Notes: a model not told the origin generated them from the sequence alone. DNA of 64,000 nucleotides from Nonomuraea africana (GCF_014873535.1 NZ_JADBEF010000001.1:2604001-2668000); one strand, 5' to 3'. Positions 33,452-43,700 are shown, counted from the first letter of the stretch. A program made the numbers and translations.

Positions 33452-33859
33452 ATGCGGATCGGGGAACTGAGTCGTCGGGCGGGCGTCAACGCCCATCAGT
33501 TGCGCTACTACGAGGCCCAGGGCCTGCTGGAGGCAGACCGCGGCGCGAACGGTTACCGCGAGTACAACGAGAGCGCCGTGCTGCGGGTGAAGCAGATCCG
33601 GCACCTGCTTGGTGCCGGTTTGTCCTCTGAGGACATCGCGTACCTGCTGCCCTGTGCGGTCGGAGAGGCCCCGGAGCTGCTCGGGTGTCCCGAGTTGCTG
33701 GCCGCGATGCGGTCACGGCTGCAGCGACTGGACGATCAGATGTCCAGGCTCGCTCAATCCCGCGACGCTCTTGCCGACTACATTGATGCGGCCGATCGAA
33801 TGGGCAGCGAGAGCTATCCACCCTTTGACGGTGCTGACCAGGAGCCCGTCCCCGCCTGA
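33452..33859 (+). CDS. MerR-family regulator
   Basis: 135 residues: winged helix MRIGELSRRAGVNAHQLRYY with GYREYNESAVLRVKQIRHLL, a dimerisation helix (RLQRLDDQMSRLAQSRDALA) and a short tail. Cysteines near 88 and 99 (LLPCAVGEAPELLGCPELL) could bind a metal or sense redox, but the spacing is not that of a known metal sensor. GAGG is 6 bases before the ATG. Divergent from the imine-reductase-like gene, which it probably controls. Confidence 0.85.
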   Translation: MRIGELSRRAGVNAHQLRYYEAQGLLEADRGANGYREYNESAVLRVKQIRHLLGAGLSSEDIAYLLPCAVGEAPELLGCPELLAAMRSRLQRLDDQMSRLAQSRDALADYIDAADRMGSESYPPFDGADQEPVPA

Positions 33860-33988
33860 GCAGCCGGGTGCCGGCTACGGCCCGAGGTCACGCTCACGGG
33901 GGGTCACGGGTCACGGGTTACGGTCGCACGCGGCGATGGGCTCGGGGAGTTCAGCCGTCCGGCGGGTGCGTCGACCGCTGGCAGGTTG

Positions 33989-35045
33989 TCACTCGGGCTT
34001 CCACTGGGAGAAGGCCTCCTGTACGTCCCCGGGCGCGTGGGCGAGCGCGGCGTCGTCGGGTTCGGCCGCCGTGACGTACGGCAGGTGCACGACGACGTCG
34101 AAGGCCTCCAGCGGGTTCAGGCCGGAGTAGAACGCCCCGTTGCCGGCCCGCTGCCGCGAGGCGGCCCGGACGGCGTCGGCGTCGTCCGGCGACAACCGCC
34201 GCAGGTCGGTCGCGAAGGGGCCGTCGTGGCTGGCGTCCATGAGCGCGTCGAGGCTGCCGGGCTCGGGCGCCGCCATCGCGGTGAAGAGTGTGCCGGTGAA
34301 GAAGTCGGGGGCCACGTTGAGGGCCTGGCCGGTCCCCGAGGTCGTGCCGATGACGAGATAGCCGTCACCGAGGCGATCGGCGAGGTGCATGCCCATCGGT
34401 GTCGCCGCAGGCGAGCCCGGAAGCGCAGGGCCAGCGCTGGACGTGGCCGTTGTGGGCGGCGACGACGATCCGGTCCTCCCTGCGCAGGATCCATTCGACC
34501 GTGTCGGCGATCGCGGCGTCGCGATTGAACAGCATGCTCTGCTGGTCGCCGCTGGCCATCGCGCGGATGGCCGAGTCGAGGGTCACCGTGAGGCGCAGTG
34601 AACGCAGCGCGCGCTCGTAGGCGTCGACGGTGGTCCGTCGCAGGCAGTCCAGGCGCCGGGCCGTCATGCGGGCGGCGAGGTCGGCCAGGCTCGCGGTGAG
34701 CGCGTCCTTGGCTTCGGGGGTGAGCTGTCCGTAGGCGGCGAAGGCCGCCGGTGCGGAGAACGAGGACGGCGCCGCGAAGGCGGACGCCGTGTCCCGGACG
34801 CCGGGGTCGATCCGGAATTCGGGATCGGCCTGCGCGAGGTAGGCGAGCACGGCGTCCAGACCGGGCAGCAGGGACATGTTCGAGCGGGCAGGTCGATCCC
34901 GTAGAAGCCGACCGGGTGCGCGGCGCTGTCGTTGTGCTGCCGCATCCACTCCAGGTGGTCGCGCGTCTGGGTCCACAGCCCCATCAGGGACGTCAGGCCG
35001 CTCGCCATGACCTGTCCGAGCCGGTCGCCGCCGCCCTTGACCCAA
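33989..35045 (-). pseudogene. Erythromycin esterase family gene, frameshifted and 5'-truncated
   Basis: Three minus-strand frames join into one Ere-like protein: WTQTRDHLEWMRQHNDSAAH with VGFYGIDL; then MSLLPGLDAVLAYLAQADPE to VVAAHNGHVQRWP (catalytic-region His); then MGMHLADRLGDGYLVIGTTS to the TGA at 33989. Single-base differences near 34886 (loss) and 34440 (gain) break the frame, and about 70-100 residues at the N-terminus are missing, cut off next to the map gene. Ere enzymes hydrolyse the macrolide ring. Dead as it stands; the indels are small enough to be checked for sequencing error, but the truncation is not. Confidence 0.8.
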
Positions 35046-35078
35046 TTACACGGAGATTCCCCAGCCACCAGCCCGGTC

Positions 35079-35846
35079 TCAGGGGAGGGTGAGGATGCGG
35101 GGGCCCTCGTCGGTCACCGCGACGGTGTGCTCGGCGTGGGCCGCCCGCTCGCCGCTGATGCTGTGCAGCCTCCAGCCGTCGGCCGCGGTCCGGTAGCGGC
35201 CGTCGCCGCCCGCCACGAACATCGGCTCGATCGCCAGCACCATCCCGTGCCGCAGCACCATCCCCCGCCCCGGCCTCCCATGGTTGGGCACGGAGGGGTC
35301 CTCGTGCATCCGCCGGCCGATGCCGTGCCCGCCGAAGTCGGGCGGCGTGCCGTACCCCGCCTGCCGGGCCAGCTCGCCGATCGCGTGGCCGATGTCGCCG
35401 ATCCTGTTGCCCGGCAGCGCCGCGGCGATGCCGGCGGCGAGGGCGCGTTCGGTCGCCTCGATCAGCGCCAGGTCGGCCGGGCGCGCCGTCCCGACCGTCA
35501 GGGAGACGGCCGCGTCGGCGGCCCACCCGTCGAGGTGGGCGCCGCAGTCGACGCTGAGCAGGTCGCCCTCACGCAGCCGGTAGCAGTCGGGGATGCCGTG
35601 CACGATCGCGTCGTTGACCGACGCGCAGATCATCGCGGGGAAGGGCGTGGGTGCGAAGGCGGGGTGGTAGTGCAGGAACGCGGGCCTGGCGCCCGCCTCG
35701 GCGATGACGCTCGCGGCCACCTCGTCCAGCTCGGTCAGGCGCACGCCGACGGCCGCGTGCTTCCTGACCGCTTGCAGGGCGCGGGCCACGACCCTGCCCG
35801 CCTCTCGCATCGCGTCCAGTTCGTTGTCGGTTTTGATCTCCACCAT
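35079..35846 (-). CDS. map: Type I methionine aminopeptidase
   Basis: 255 residues. Removes the N-terminal methionine from new proteins; di-metal pita-bread fold. Metal ligands are visible: Asp in LLSVDCGAHLDG and Asp in GWAADAAVSLTVG, His in GGHGIGRRMHEDP, Glu in LAIEPMFVAGG and Glu near the end (HAEHTVAVTDEGPRILT). The start MVEIKTDNELDAMREAGRVV is typical. A TATAGT box ends 7 bases before the ATG, suggesting a leaderless message. Actinomycetes carry several map genes; this copy sits in an accessory region, divergent from an XRE gene. Confidence 0.92.
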   Translation of the reverse strand: MVEIKTDNELDAMREAGRVVARALQAVRKHAAVGVRLTELDEVAASVIAEAGARPAFLHYHPAFAPTPFPAMICASVNDAIVHGIPDCYRLREGDLLSVDCGAHLDGWAADAAVSLTVGTARPADLALIEATERALAAGIAAALPGNRIGDIGHAIGELARQAGYGTPPDFGGHGIGRRMHEDPSVPNHGRPGRGMVLRHGMVLAIEPMFVAGGDGRYRTAADGWRLHSISGERAAHAEHTVAVTDEGPRILTLP

Positions 35847-35894
35847 GCCGATAACTATAACGGTATTTCTATGACGCTTGATAGGATGGGATCC

Positions 35895-36149
35895 ATGGTG
35901 CGACCCCCGTTGACCCCACACGAGCGCGAGCGCGGCGAGCAGCTCGGCCGCCTGCTGCGCCAGGCGCGCGGCGAGCGCAGCATCGTGGAGGTGGCCGCCG
36001 CCGCCGGCATGTCCGCCGAAACCCTCCGCAAGATCGAGACCGGCCGCATCCCGACCCCCGCCTTCTTCACCATCGCCGCGCTGGCCGAGGTGCTCGACGT
36101 CTCCCTCGACGAGATCGCGCTACGCCTCACGCCCGCCGCCCATCCTTGA
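35895..36149 (+). CDS. Small XRE-family DNA-binding protein
   Basis: 84 residues, almost only a helix-turn-helix: LGRLLRQARGERSIVEVAAA, AGMSAETLRKIETGRIPTPA and FFTIAALAEVLDVSLDEIAL. ATG at 35895 follows a TAGGAT box by 7 bases (leaderless); an in-frame ATG 24 bases upstream is possible. Divergent from map by 48 bases, it may regulate map or itself. Confidence 0.83.
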   Translation: MVRPPLTPHERERGEQLGRLLRQARGERSIVEVAAAAGMSAETLRKIETGRIPTPAFFTIAALAEVLDVSLDEIALRLTPAAHP

Positions 36150-36227
36150 CGTCCGCCACCCGCGCCGAGTGAAGCGCCTCATCCGTGGCAGGGGAGAGGA
36201 GGGCGAGCAGGGCGAGAGGGGCGACTC

Positions 36228-36998
36228 ATGGGTCCACTGACCGGCAGAACCGCACTGGTGACGGGCGGCTCGCGCGGCATCGGCAGAGCCATCGTGCAAC
36301 GCCTGGCCGTCGACGGCGCCTCCGTCGTCTTCACCTACGCCACGGCCGAGGCCGCCGCGCGCCGCGTGGCCGCCGAGATCGACCTGGAGGTCGGCGCGCT
36401 GCGCGGCTCGGCCGACGGGGGAGCCTGGCCCGTACGGCTCGACCTCACCGACCTCGACGACATCAGGCGGCTGTTCGCCACCGCGCGCGACCGCTTCGCC
36501 GAACCCGGCCTCGACATCCTCGTCAACAACGCCGCCATCGCCGCCGACCGGCCCATCGCCAAGGTCACCGAGGCCGACTACGACCACGCCATGGCCGTCA
36601 ACGTCAAAGGCGTCTTCTTCACCATCCAGCACGCCCTGCCGCACCTGCGCGACGGCGCCCGCATCATCAACCTGTCGACGGCCAGCACCGCCTGGCCCGG
36701 CCCCGGCGAAGCGCTCTACGCCGCGGGCAAGGCCGCCGTCGAGCAGTTCAGCAGGGTCGCCGCCAAGGAACTGGCCGGACGCGGCATCACCGTCAACACC
36801 ATCTCGCCCGGACCCACCGACACCGACCTGCTGCGCGGAGCCACCACCGAGCAGGAACGCCAGGCCGTGGCCAGCATGACCCCCCTCGGCAGGCTCGGCA
36901 CCCCCGCCGACGTGGCGGGCGTGGTCGCCTTCCTCGCCGGGCCCGACAGCGGCTGGGTGACCGGCCAGAACATCCTGGTCGACGGCGGCCTCATCTGA
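36228..36998 (+). CDS. Short-chain dehydrogenase/reductase
   Basis: 256 residues. Classical SDR with TGGSRGIG (12-19), the NNA motif (LVNNAAIAADRP), and the catalytic Ser150/Tyr164/Lys168 (NLSTAS, LYAAGKAAV). VVFTYATAEAAARRVA after the second strand lacks an acidic residue, suggesting NADP preference. The end WVTGQNILVDGGLI is typical of FabG/3-ketoacyl-reductase-like proteins. GAGAGGGG precedes the ATG. Substrate unknown. Confidence 0.9.
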   Translation: MGPLTGRTALVTGGSRGIGRAIVQRLAVDGASVVFTYATAEAAARRVAAEIDLEVGALRGSADGGAWPVRLDLTDLDDIRRLFATARDRFAEPGLDILVNNAAIAADRPIAKVTEADYDHAMAVNVKGVFFTIQHALPHLRDGARIINLSTASTAWPGPGEALYAAGKAAVEQFSRVAAKELAGRGITVNTISPGPTDTDLLRGATTEQERQAVASMTPLGRLGTPADVAGVVAFLAGPDSGWVTGQNILVDGGLI

Positions 36999-37020
36999 GC
37001 CCTGCTGAGCCTTTCCGGGC

Positions 37021-37034
37021 GAGCTGAGCAGCTC
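37021..37034. terminator. Possible bidirectional hairpin
   Basis: GAGCT-GAGC-AGCTC in the 67-base gap between the convergent SDR and LysE genes. Short stem, no T-tract; low confidence. Confidence 0.3.
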
Positions 37035-37065
37035 GCGCAGGTGACGCGAGGCCTTCTGCGCGCCC

Positions 37066-37692
37066 TTACTGCGGCGACAGCGCCAGGCGCAGCCCGAAGC
37101 CGACCAGGACGGTGCCCGTCACCCTGTCGATGACCCGGCGCGCCGGCGGCCGCTCCAGCCACGACCTCGCCGCCCCCGCCCCGAAGATCAGCACCGTGAA
37201 CCACAGCATCCCCTCGGCGTTGTGCACCATGGCCAGCAGCAGCCCGCCCAGCAGCGGCGGCGCCTCCTGCGGCAGGAACTGCGGCAACAGCGCCACGTAG
37301 AAGACGCCGATCTTGGGATTGAGCAGATTCGTCAGCGCGCCCCTGGCCCACGCTCCGGCCAATCCGCCCCCTTCCCGTACGGGGGGCTCCACCACGCCCT
37401 CCGCCGGTCGCCGGGCCTTCCGGATCATCGACACCCCGAACCACACCAGATACGCCGCGCCCGCGTACCGCAGAACGGTGAAGGCCAGCTGCGAAGCGGT
37501 CAGCAACGCCGACAACCCGGCCGCCGCGGCCACACCCCACACCAGCACCCCGGTGTTGACGCCCAGCGCCGTCGCGAACGCCACCCGCCGGCCCCGCGTC
37601 AGCGCCGCCCGCAGCACCAGGGCCGTGTCGAGCCCCGGCACGATCGTGACCAACCCCGCAACCACCGCGAACGACAGCAAAGCCGATGTCAT
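37066..37692 (-). CDS. LysE/RhtB-family exporter
   Basis: 208 residues, five to six helices. LVTIVPGLDTALVLRAALTR (the PGxD/N loop after helix 1), GVNTGVLVWGVAAAAGLSAL and GALTNLLNPKIGVFYVALLP (NPK motif) identify an amino-acid or small-molecule exporter of the LysE superfamily. It begins 8 bases after the recombinase gene stop on the same strand, an odd pairing that suggests co-transcription. Confidence 0.88.
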   Translation of the reverse strand: MTSALLSFAVVAGLVTIVPGLDTALVLRAALTRGRRVAFATALGVNTGVLVWGVAAAAGLSALLTASQLAFTVLRYAGAAYLVWFGVSMIRKARRPAEGVVEPPVREGGGLAGAWARGALTNLLNPKIGVFYVALLPQFLPQEAPPLLGGLLLAMVHNAEGMLWFTVLIFGAGAARSWLERPPARRVIDRVTGTVLVGFGLRLALSPQ

Positions 37693-37700
37693 GCCACACA

Positions 37701-38741
37701 TCATCGCTGATCGGGAGGCTTCAACAACGGATGGGTCCGCATCGCCACCTCCAGCTCACCCGGCAACTCGTCCCGGTACCGGCCGAGCGTCGCCAGATCG
37801 CTGTGGCCCAGCACCCGCCGTACCGCGTCCATGTCGACCGCGTCGGCCAGCAGATGCGTCGCCGTCGTGTGACGCAGGCCATGCGGCGTCACCGAACGCC
37901 GCTGGGACGGATCGACCTGCCGCTGCACCCTGTCGATCACCGCCTGCACATCACCACGCGCCAGCCGCCGCCCCCGCCACGACAGCAGCAGCGCCTTGTC
38001 GGCCGTCTGTGGACGCCCGCCGGCCAGATACTCCTCCAACGCCTGCGCCACCAGCCCCGGCAACGGCACGTCGCGCGTCTTGCCGCCCTTGCCGAAGATC
38101 CGCCAGTAGCGCACCCCGTCGTTGGTGTAGAAATCCTCCACGTTCGCCCGCACCAGCTCCGACACCCGCGGCCCCACCGTCGACAGCAGCAACACGATCA
38201 ACGCGTCACGCGACTCCGTCCGCTGATCGCTGCGTGGCCTGCGCCGCCCCTCCCGCACCGGCTCCGGCCGCGCCGGAGCCGAGCCCAGCTCCCTGGCCGC
38301 ACCGATCAACCCCTGCGCCTGCTCCCGCGTCAGCGCCCGCCGCTCGGCCCGCAGCCCGCCCCGCTCCCTGGCCGTCACCGTCGCCATCGCCATCGGATTG
38401 ATCTGCACCCAGCCCGCCAGCGTCGCGTGCTTGAACAACGCCGAGATCGACCGCCGGAACCGCGCCTGGGACGAGGCGCTCTGCAGCCCGCCCGCCGGCT
38501 CGGCCCGCCGCCCGTCGGGCTTGCGCGCGAACGCCAGCAAGATCGCATCGATGTCCTCGCCCGTCAGGTCGTCGAGCACCGCCCCTTCACCGGCCAGCGC
38601 CACCAGCGTCGCCACGTCGCGCGCGTAGACCTCCGCCGTCGACATCGACAACGCCCCCGTCAGCGTCTTGGCCCGCACCAACTCCACGTAGCGGTCAGCC
38701 GCCTCCCGCACCGTCAGCCTGTTGAGCTCCGCAGGCCGCAT
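37701..38741 (-). CDS. Tyrosine recombinase (XerC/D-like)
   Basis: 346 residues. N-terminal SAM-like core-binding domain (LTVREAADRYVELVRAKTL) and C-terminal catalytic domain with Arg in VGPRVSEL, Lys in FGKGGKTRDVPL, His-x-x-Arg in PHGLRHTTATHLL, His in LGHSDL and the nucleophile Tyr in ATLGRYRDEL. All six catalytic positions are present. GAGGAGGGGC precedes the ATG. No excisionase, attachment site or phage gene is near, so it is either a domesticated Xer-like protein or the last gene of a lost element. dif-type resolution is the alternative role. Confidence 0.88.
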   Translation of the reverse strand: MRPAELNRLTVREAADRYVELVRAKTLTGALSMSTAEVYARDVATLVALAGEGAVLDDLTGEDIDAILLAFARKPDGRRAEPAGGLQSASSQARFRRSISALFKHATLAGWVQINPMAMATVTARERGGLRAERRALTREQAQGLIGAARELGSAPARPEPVREGRRRPRSDQRTESRDALIVLLLSTVGPRVSELVRANVEDFYTNDGVRYWRIFGKGGKTRDVPLPGLVAQALEEYLAGGRPQTADKALLLSWRGRRLARGDVQAVIDRVQRQVDPSQRRSVTPHGLRHTTATHLLADAVDMDAVRRVLGHSDLATLGRYRDELPGELEVAMRTHPLLKPPDQR

Positions 38742-38840
38742 GCCCCTCCTCGCCTAGAACACCAGCGGCAAGAACGTACCGAGCGGCACCGACAAAAAAT
38801 GCGAGGACCTCCGCCACCAGCGCCGATAACCTTGCTGACC

Positions 38841-40016
38841 ATGTCACACATCGCCATGGTCAGCATCCCGGCGCCCGGACACGTCAACCCGAGCCTGGAG
38901 GTCATCGCCGAACTGGTGCGCCGTGGTCACCGCGTCACCTACGCCAACGACCCCTCCTACCGCGACGTGGTCACCTCCGTCGGAGCCGAGCTCAAGCCGT
39001 ACGCCTCCACCCTGCCCGTCCCCGGCGACCCGGACGGCTGGCCCGAGGACACCATCGCCCAGCTCGACGTGTTCCTGCGCGACAACCAGGCCATGACCCC
39101 GCAGCTGCGCCACGCCTACGACGACGACCGGCCCGACATGTTCCTCTACGACATCGGCGCCGCGCCCGCCCGCGTCGTCGCCACCCAGTGGAACATCCCG
39201 ATCATCCAGCTCTCGCCCACCTACGTCGCGTGGGACGGCTACGAGAGCGACATGGCCCCCCTCTTCGACCAACTGCGCTCCACCCCCGAAGGCGCCGACT
39301 ACTACCGCCGCGCCCAGCAGTGGCTCGACGACGAGGGCATCGAGGCCACCCACGAGAACTTCGTCGGCCGCCCCGACACCTGCCTCGTCCTTGTCCCGCG
39401 CGCCCTGCAACCCAACGCCGACCGCGTCGACCCCGCCCACTACACCTTCGTCGGCCCCTGCACCGGCTCGCGCGCCCAGCAGGGCACCTGGCAGCGACCC
39501 CGCGACGCCGAGAACGTCGTCCTCGTCTCGCTCGGCTCCGCCTTCACCAACCAGCCCGCCTTCTACCGCGAATGCCTCAAGGCCTTCGGCGACCTGCCCG
39601 GCTGGCACCTCGTCCTGCAGATCGGCAAGCACGTCGACCCTGCCGACCTCGGCCCCATCCCGGTCAACACCGAAGTCCACACCTGGGTGCCCCAGCTCGA
39701 CATCCTGCGCCAAGCCGACGCCTTCGTCACCCACGCCGGCATGGGCGGCGCCGCCGAAGGACTCACCTGCGCCGTCCCGATGATCGCCGTGCCCCAGGCC
39801 GTCGACCAGTTCTCCAACGCCGACCGCCTCGCCGAACTCGGCGTCGCCCGCCGCCTCGACACCGACCAGGCCACCGCCCAGGCCCTGCGCGAGGCGCTCC
39901 TCGACCTCACCGGCGACCCCCGGGTCGCCGAGCGCCTGCGCGCCCTCCAGCACGAACTCCAGATCGAGGGCGGCACCAAGCGCGCCGCCGACCTCATCGA
40001 GGCGGCCCTGCGCTGA
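38841..40016 (+). CDS. Macrolide-glycosyltransferase-like enzyme (MGT family, GT1)
   Basis: 391 residues. Two Rossmann halves of the GT-B fold: N-terminal HIAMVSIPAPGHVNPSLEVI with the catalytic-type His in APGHVNP, and C-terminal nucleotide-sugar motif VHTWVPQLDILRQADAFVTH, AGMGGAAEGLTCAVPMIAVP, Q-A-V-D-Q. Similar to OleD/Mgt, which inactivate macrolides by adding glucose from UDP-glucose. A TAACCT box ends 8 bases before the ATG; probably leaderless. Divergent from the recombinase gene. It could also act in natural-product tailoring. Confidence 0.88.
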   Translation: MSHIAMVSIPAPGHVNPSLEVIAELVRRGHRVTYANDPSYRDVVTSVGAELKPYASTLPVPGDPDGWPEDTIAQLDVFLRDNQAMTPQLRHAYDDDRPDMFLYDIGAAPARVVATQWNIPIIQLSPTYVAWDGYESDMAPLFDQLRSTPEGADYYRRAQQWLDDEGIEATHENFVGRPDTCLVLVPRALQPNADRVDPAHYTFVGPCTGSRAQQGTWQRPRDAENVVLVSLGSAFTNQPAFYRECLKAFGDLPGWHLVLQIGKHVDPADLGPIPVNTEVHTWVPQLDILRQADAFVTHAGMGGAAEGLTCAVPMIAVPQAVDQFSNADRLAELGVARRLDTDQATAQALREALLDLTGDPRVAERLRALQHELQIEGGTKRAADLIEAALR

Positions 40017-40795
40017 ACGTCGTCACAGCCCAGTCGTCCGCCCCGGGAGGGTCTTCCACCGTGCGCCATCGGGGCGGCACAGGGGGACCAGAACGGCGCG
40101 CCGGCCTGGTCCGCACACACTCGCCGCGTGGACGCCTTCGCCAGACGTTCTCCTCGGGAGACCGGAGCCGGGGCACCGCTTCCGTCCGCGGTGTGTCGAC
40201 TGGTCCGGCGGTTCTCAGGCCACGGTCCCGCATGGAGCGCCCGGTCGCGGCCGCCGCGCCGGTCATCAGCCCGTCGCGCGGCCCGGGGCCGAAGCGCGCG
40301 CCGACATAGACGGCGACGGACAGGCCGTTGAGCAGGACGCCACCGGCCAGCAGCGCGACCCGGGCGGCAAGCCCGAGGTCCTGGGGGATGAGCAGGAGGC
40401 CGAGGTCGGCTGAGCACGCCAAATGGCCACCGCCCTCGCCGGCGGCCTCCCCCTCTCGTCCACTGCCCGACGACCACACTGGGTCGCCTGAGCGAGACCT
40501 GGACGCCGAGTGGCTCAACGCCGCCACCGCCGTGGCTTTTCCGGCGCCCTCCTCCGGCACGCGCGCACGCTCACCAAACCGCAGACCGGCCCGCCCTCCA
40601 CCCTGAGGACGAGCCGGTCCAGCTCGGGACGTGAGCCCCGGCCCCGAACAGACGCCCCTGGAAGACCGGTGGACCTGTTCGATGGTGCGGCAGGGGATCG
40701 GCCGGCTGCGCGGCCCCAGCCAACGGGCCGCGCGCCGTCCGTATGGGTGGCGGCTCCGGGCTCGAAGCCTCCACGAGGACAGGAGCGGCCTCTCG
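40017..40795. other. Gap with a membrane-protein remnant
   Basis: 779 bases between the glycosyltransferase and the SARP-type gene. The only recognisable piece is the YczE-like fragment at 40228-40407 (minus). The rest shows no supported gene on either strand. Confidence 0.5.
40228..40407 (-). pseudogene. Fragment of a YczE/YitT-like membrane protein
   Basis: The minus strand reads DLGLAARVALLAGGVLLNGL, SVAVYVGARFGPGPRDGLMT and GAAAATGRSMR, the fourth helix and the conserved GxGPRDGLMTG loop of YczE-type membrane proteins. N-terminal helices and the last third of the protein are missing in all frames. Confidence 0.6.
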
Positions 40796-43700
40796 TCAGC
40801 CGCTCACCGAGCAGTCCGCGGGCGGTGAGCGTGGGAGCGGATCAGGCCGGGGAGCCGCGGCAAGCGCCTCCTCGGGAGTCAGCACGCCGCCACGCCGGAA
40901 AACGGCCTGATAGGCGTCCTCGTCCAGGTGCTGCCGCACCACCCGGGTGATCCGCTCGACGTCGCCCCGTTCGGCAGGGGGCAGCGGCATGCCCACGGAG
41001 TCCCTGGCCGCGTGCGCGGCTCCGAGCAGCACAGCCGCATACGCGTGACGCCCCGCGAGGGCATGGGCTCCCGCCAGGCCCTCCAGGGCCAGCGCCATGG
41101 CCCGGGCATCACCCGTCTGACGGGCCGCGCTCCAACCGTCCAGGTGCAGGCACAGGGCCTGCTCCGCCTCCCCGCGCAACTCGGCGACGAAGCCGAGTTC
41201 GGCCAGAGCGAGCGCGCGGCCTGGTTCGAAGGCCATCGCGGACTGCCAGCGCAGCACGTGGCGCATCTGGGACTCGGCGGCGTCGAGCCGTCCCTCGCGC
41301 CGAGCGCCGAGACCGAGGCCGACCTCCGCGTGGATCTGCCCTGGCTTGAAGCTGTGCTCGGAGGCCAGGCGCATCGCCCGCTGGTGGAACTCCCGCGCCC
41401 TTGCGTGGTCCCCGGTGAGCATGGCGATGCTGCCCAGGCTGCTCAGCCGATCCGCGGCATCCGGCCACAGCCCGAGGTCCTCGGCCATGCGCAGCCCTTC
41501 GTGATGGAGCCGGGCCGCGCGTTCGTAGTCGCCCGCCATCTCGGCCAGCGCGGCGAGCGGTTCGACGGTCTGCAACCGCCCCCAGCCGTCGGCGAGTTCG
41601 GCGAACAGCTCCGCGCTGCGCCGCCCGTCGTGCGCGAGCCGGGCGAGGTCGCCGCGCACATGGGCCTGGTTGGCCCGTACGCTCAGCGCCGCGGCGGTTC
41701 CCCAGGTGTCGCCGAGGGCCTGGAAGCCGGCCAGCGCCTGGTCGATGAGGTCCTCGCTGGCGGCCTGGTCGCCGATCCCGAACAGGGCGAAGCCGAGGAA
41801 CCACTGGGCCCTGGCCCGCTCCCGCGGGTCCGCGACGTCCCGGGAGAGCTCCACGGCGACACGGCTGTACTGCCTCCGCTCGGCGTCGTCGCCGACGAGA
41901 AGGGCGAACCCCGCCCGCCACGCCCGGGCCTGGGCCCGCAAGGACGCCACGGCCGTCGAGTTCCGGGTGGCCGCGGCGAGCGCCGCCTCCAGCGACCGGC
42001 CGGCCTCCCGCAGCCGGCCGCGCAGGAACCAGTACCAGGTCAGCGCGTTGACCAGCCTGAGGGCGTCCTCGACGGCACCGTGCCGGACCGCGTCGTCGAG
42101 CGCCCGGCGGCAATTGGCGGCCTCCGCGTCCAGAAGACCCAGCCGGCGCCGCTGGTCGGGGCCGTGCAGCCGCGGCGCGGCGCGCTGGGCGAGGTCGGTG
42201 TAGTACTGGCGGTGACGCCGTCGTACGTCCTCGCTCTCGCCCGCCTCACGCAGGCGGGCCAGGCCGTAGTCCGCAACCGACTCGAGCAACCGGTAGCGGG
42301 GTTCGTCGCCGCCGTCGGCCACGACGACCAGCGAGCGGTCCACGAGGCGGGCGAGCAGGTCGAGGACGTCCTCGGAAGGAACCCCTTCCCCGGCGCAGAC
42401 GACCTCCGCCGCCTCCAGCGTGCACCCTTCGGCGTGGACGGCCAGCCGGCGCAGCACGATGCGCTCGGCCCCGGTCAGCAGCTCCCAGCTCCAGTCGATC
42501 ATCGCCCGCAGCGTCCGCTGGCGGGGCGGCGCGCCCCGGTACCCGGTGGCCAGGAGCCTGAAGCGGTCGTCAAGGCGGTTGACCAGCCCCCGTACGCCGA
42601 GAGCCCGTACCCGGGTGGCGGCCAGTTCGAGCGCCAGGGGGATCCCGTCGAGCCGGCGGCAGATCACCGACACGTCCCGAGCGTTGCCGGCGTCGAGCGT
42701 GAAGCCGGGCGCCGCGGCAGCGGCCCGGACGACGAACAACTCCACGGCACTGGAGCGCGCCACAGCGTCGAGATCGGCCTCGCCGGTGAGATCGGGCACC
42801 TCCAGCGGCGGCACGGCCCAGACCACCTCGCCGAGGATGCCCAACGGTTCCTGGCCGGTAGCCAGGATGCGCAGGCCGGGGACACGCTTGAGCAGCAGCG
42901 CCGCCAGCTCGGCCACCGCGCCGACGATGTGCTCGCAGTTGTCGAGCACCAGCAGCAGCCGCTTGTCGCCGAGCGCCTCGGCAAGGCTCTCGGCGGGCGA
43001 GCAGAGCCCGCCCACGCCGGGGGAGACGGGACCCGCCCCTTCCCGGATGCCGATCGCGGCCATGACGGCCTCCGCCACCGGATCCACCGCGTCCGCGCCG
43101 CCGGTACGGCCCAGCGCGGCCAGCTCGACCAGCCAGGTGCCGTCGGGGAAGTCACCGGCGAGCTGGGCCGCCGTCTCCAGCGCGAGGCTGGTCTTGCCGA
43201 CCCCGCCCGAGCCGGTCAACGTCAGGTGCCGCGCGGCGGCGAACAGGGATTTCACCTCGGCCACCGCGCCCTGGCGGCCGACCAGCCCGGTCAGCGGAGC
43301 GGGCAGGTTCGTGGCGGGCCGGCGCGCCGGGGCCGCGCCGGCAGAGACGGTCCCGGCGGTGCGGGCGGTGCGGGCGGCGGGGACGGTGCTCAGCGCCGGG
43401 TCCTGCTCCAGCATGGCCTGATGCAAGGCGGTCAGTTCGGGCCCCGGGTCCAGGCCCAGCTCGTCGGCGAGCCGGGCCCGCAGCTCCTGATAGCCGGCCA
43501 GTGCCTCGCTCGTCCGCCCGGCGGCATGCAGCGCGCGCATCTGAAGGGCGCGCAACCGCTCGCGCAGCGGGTGCCGCATGACCAGCTCATGCAGCTCTGC
43601 CACCACGTCGAGGTGCCGGCCCAGCTCGATCCGGGCTTCGGCGTACGCTTCGACGGCGGCCAAGCGGGCCTCCTCGAGACGGGTGATGACCGGACGGGCG

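Noticed and set aside
37701..38741. Integron integrase with gene cassettes.
   Set aside because: The recombinase lacks the extra integron-integrase insert that I would expect between the second and third catalytic motifs, and no attC-like array follows.
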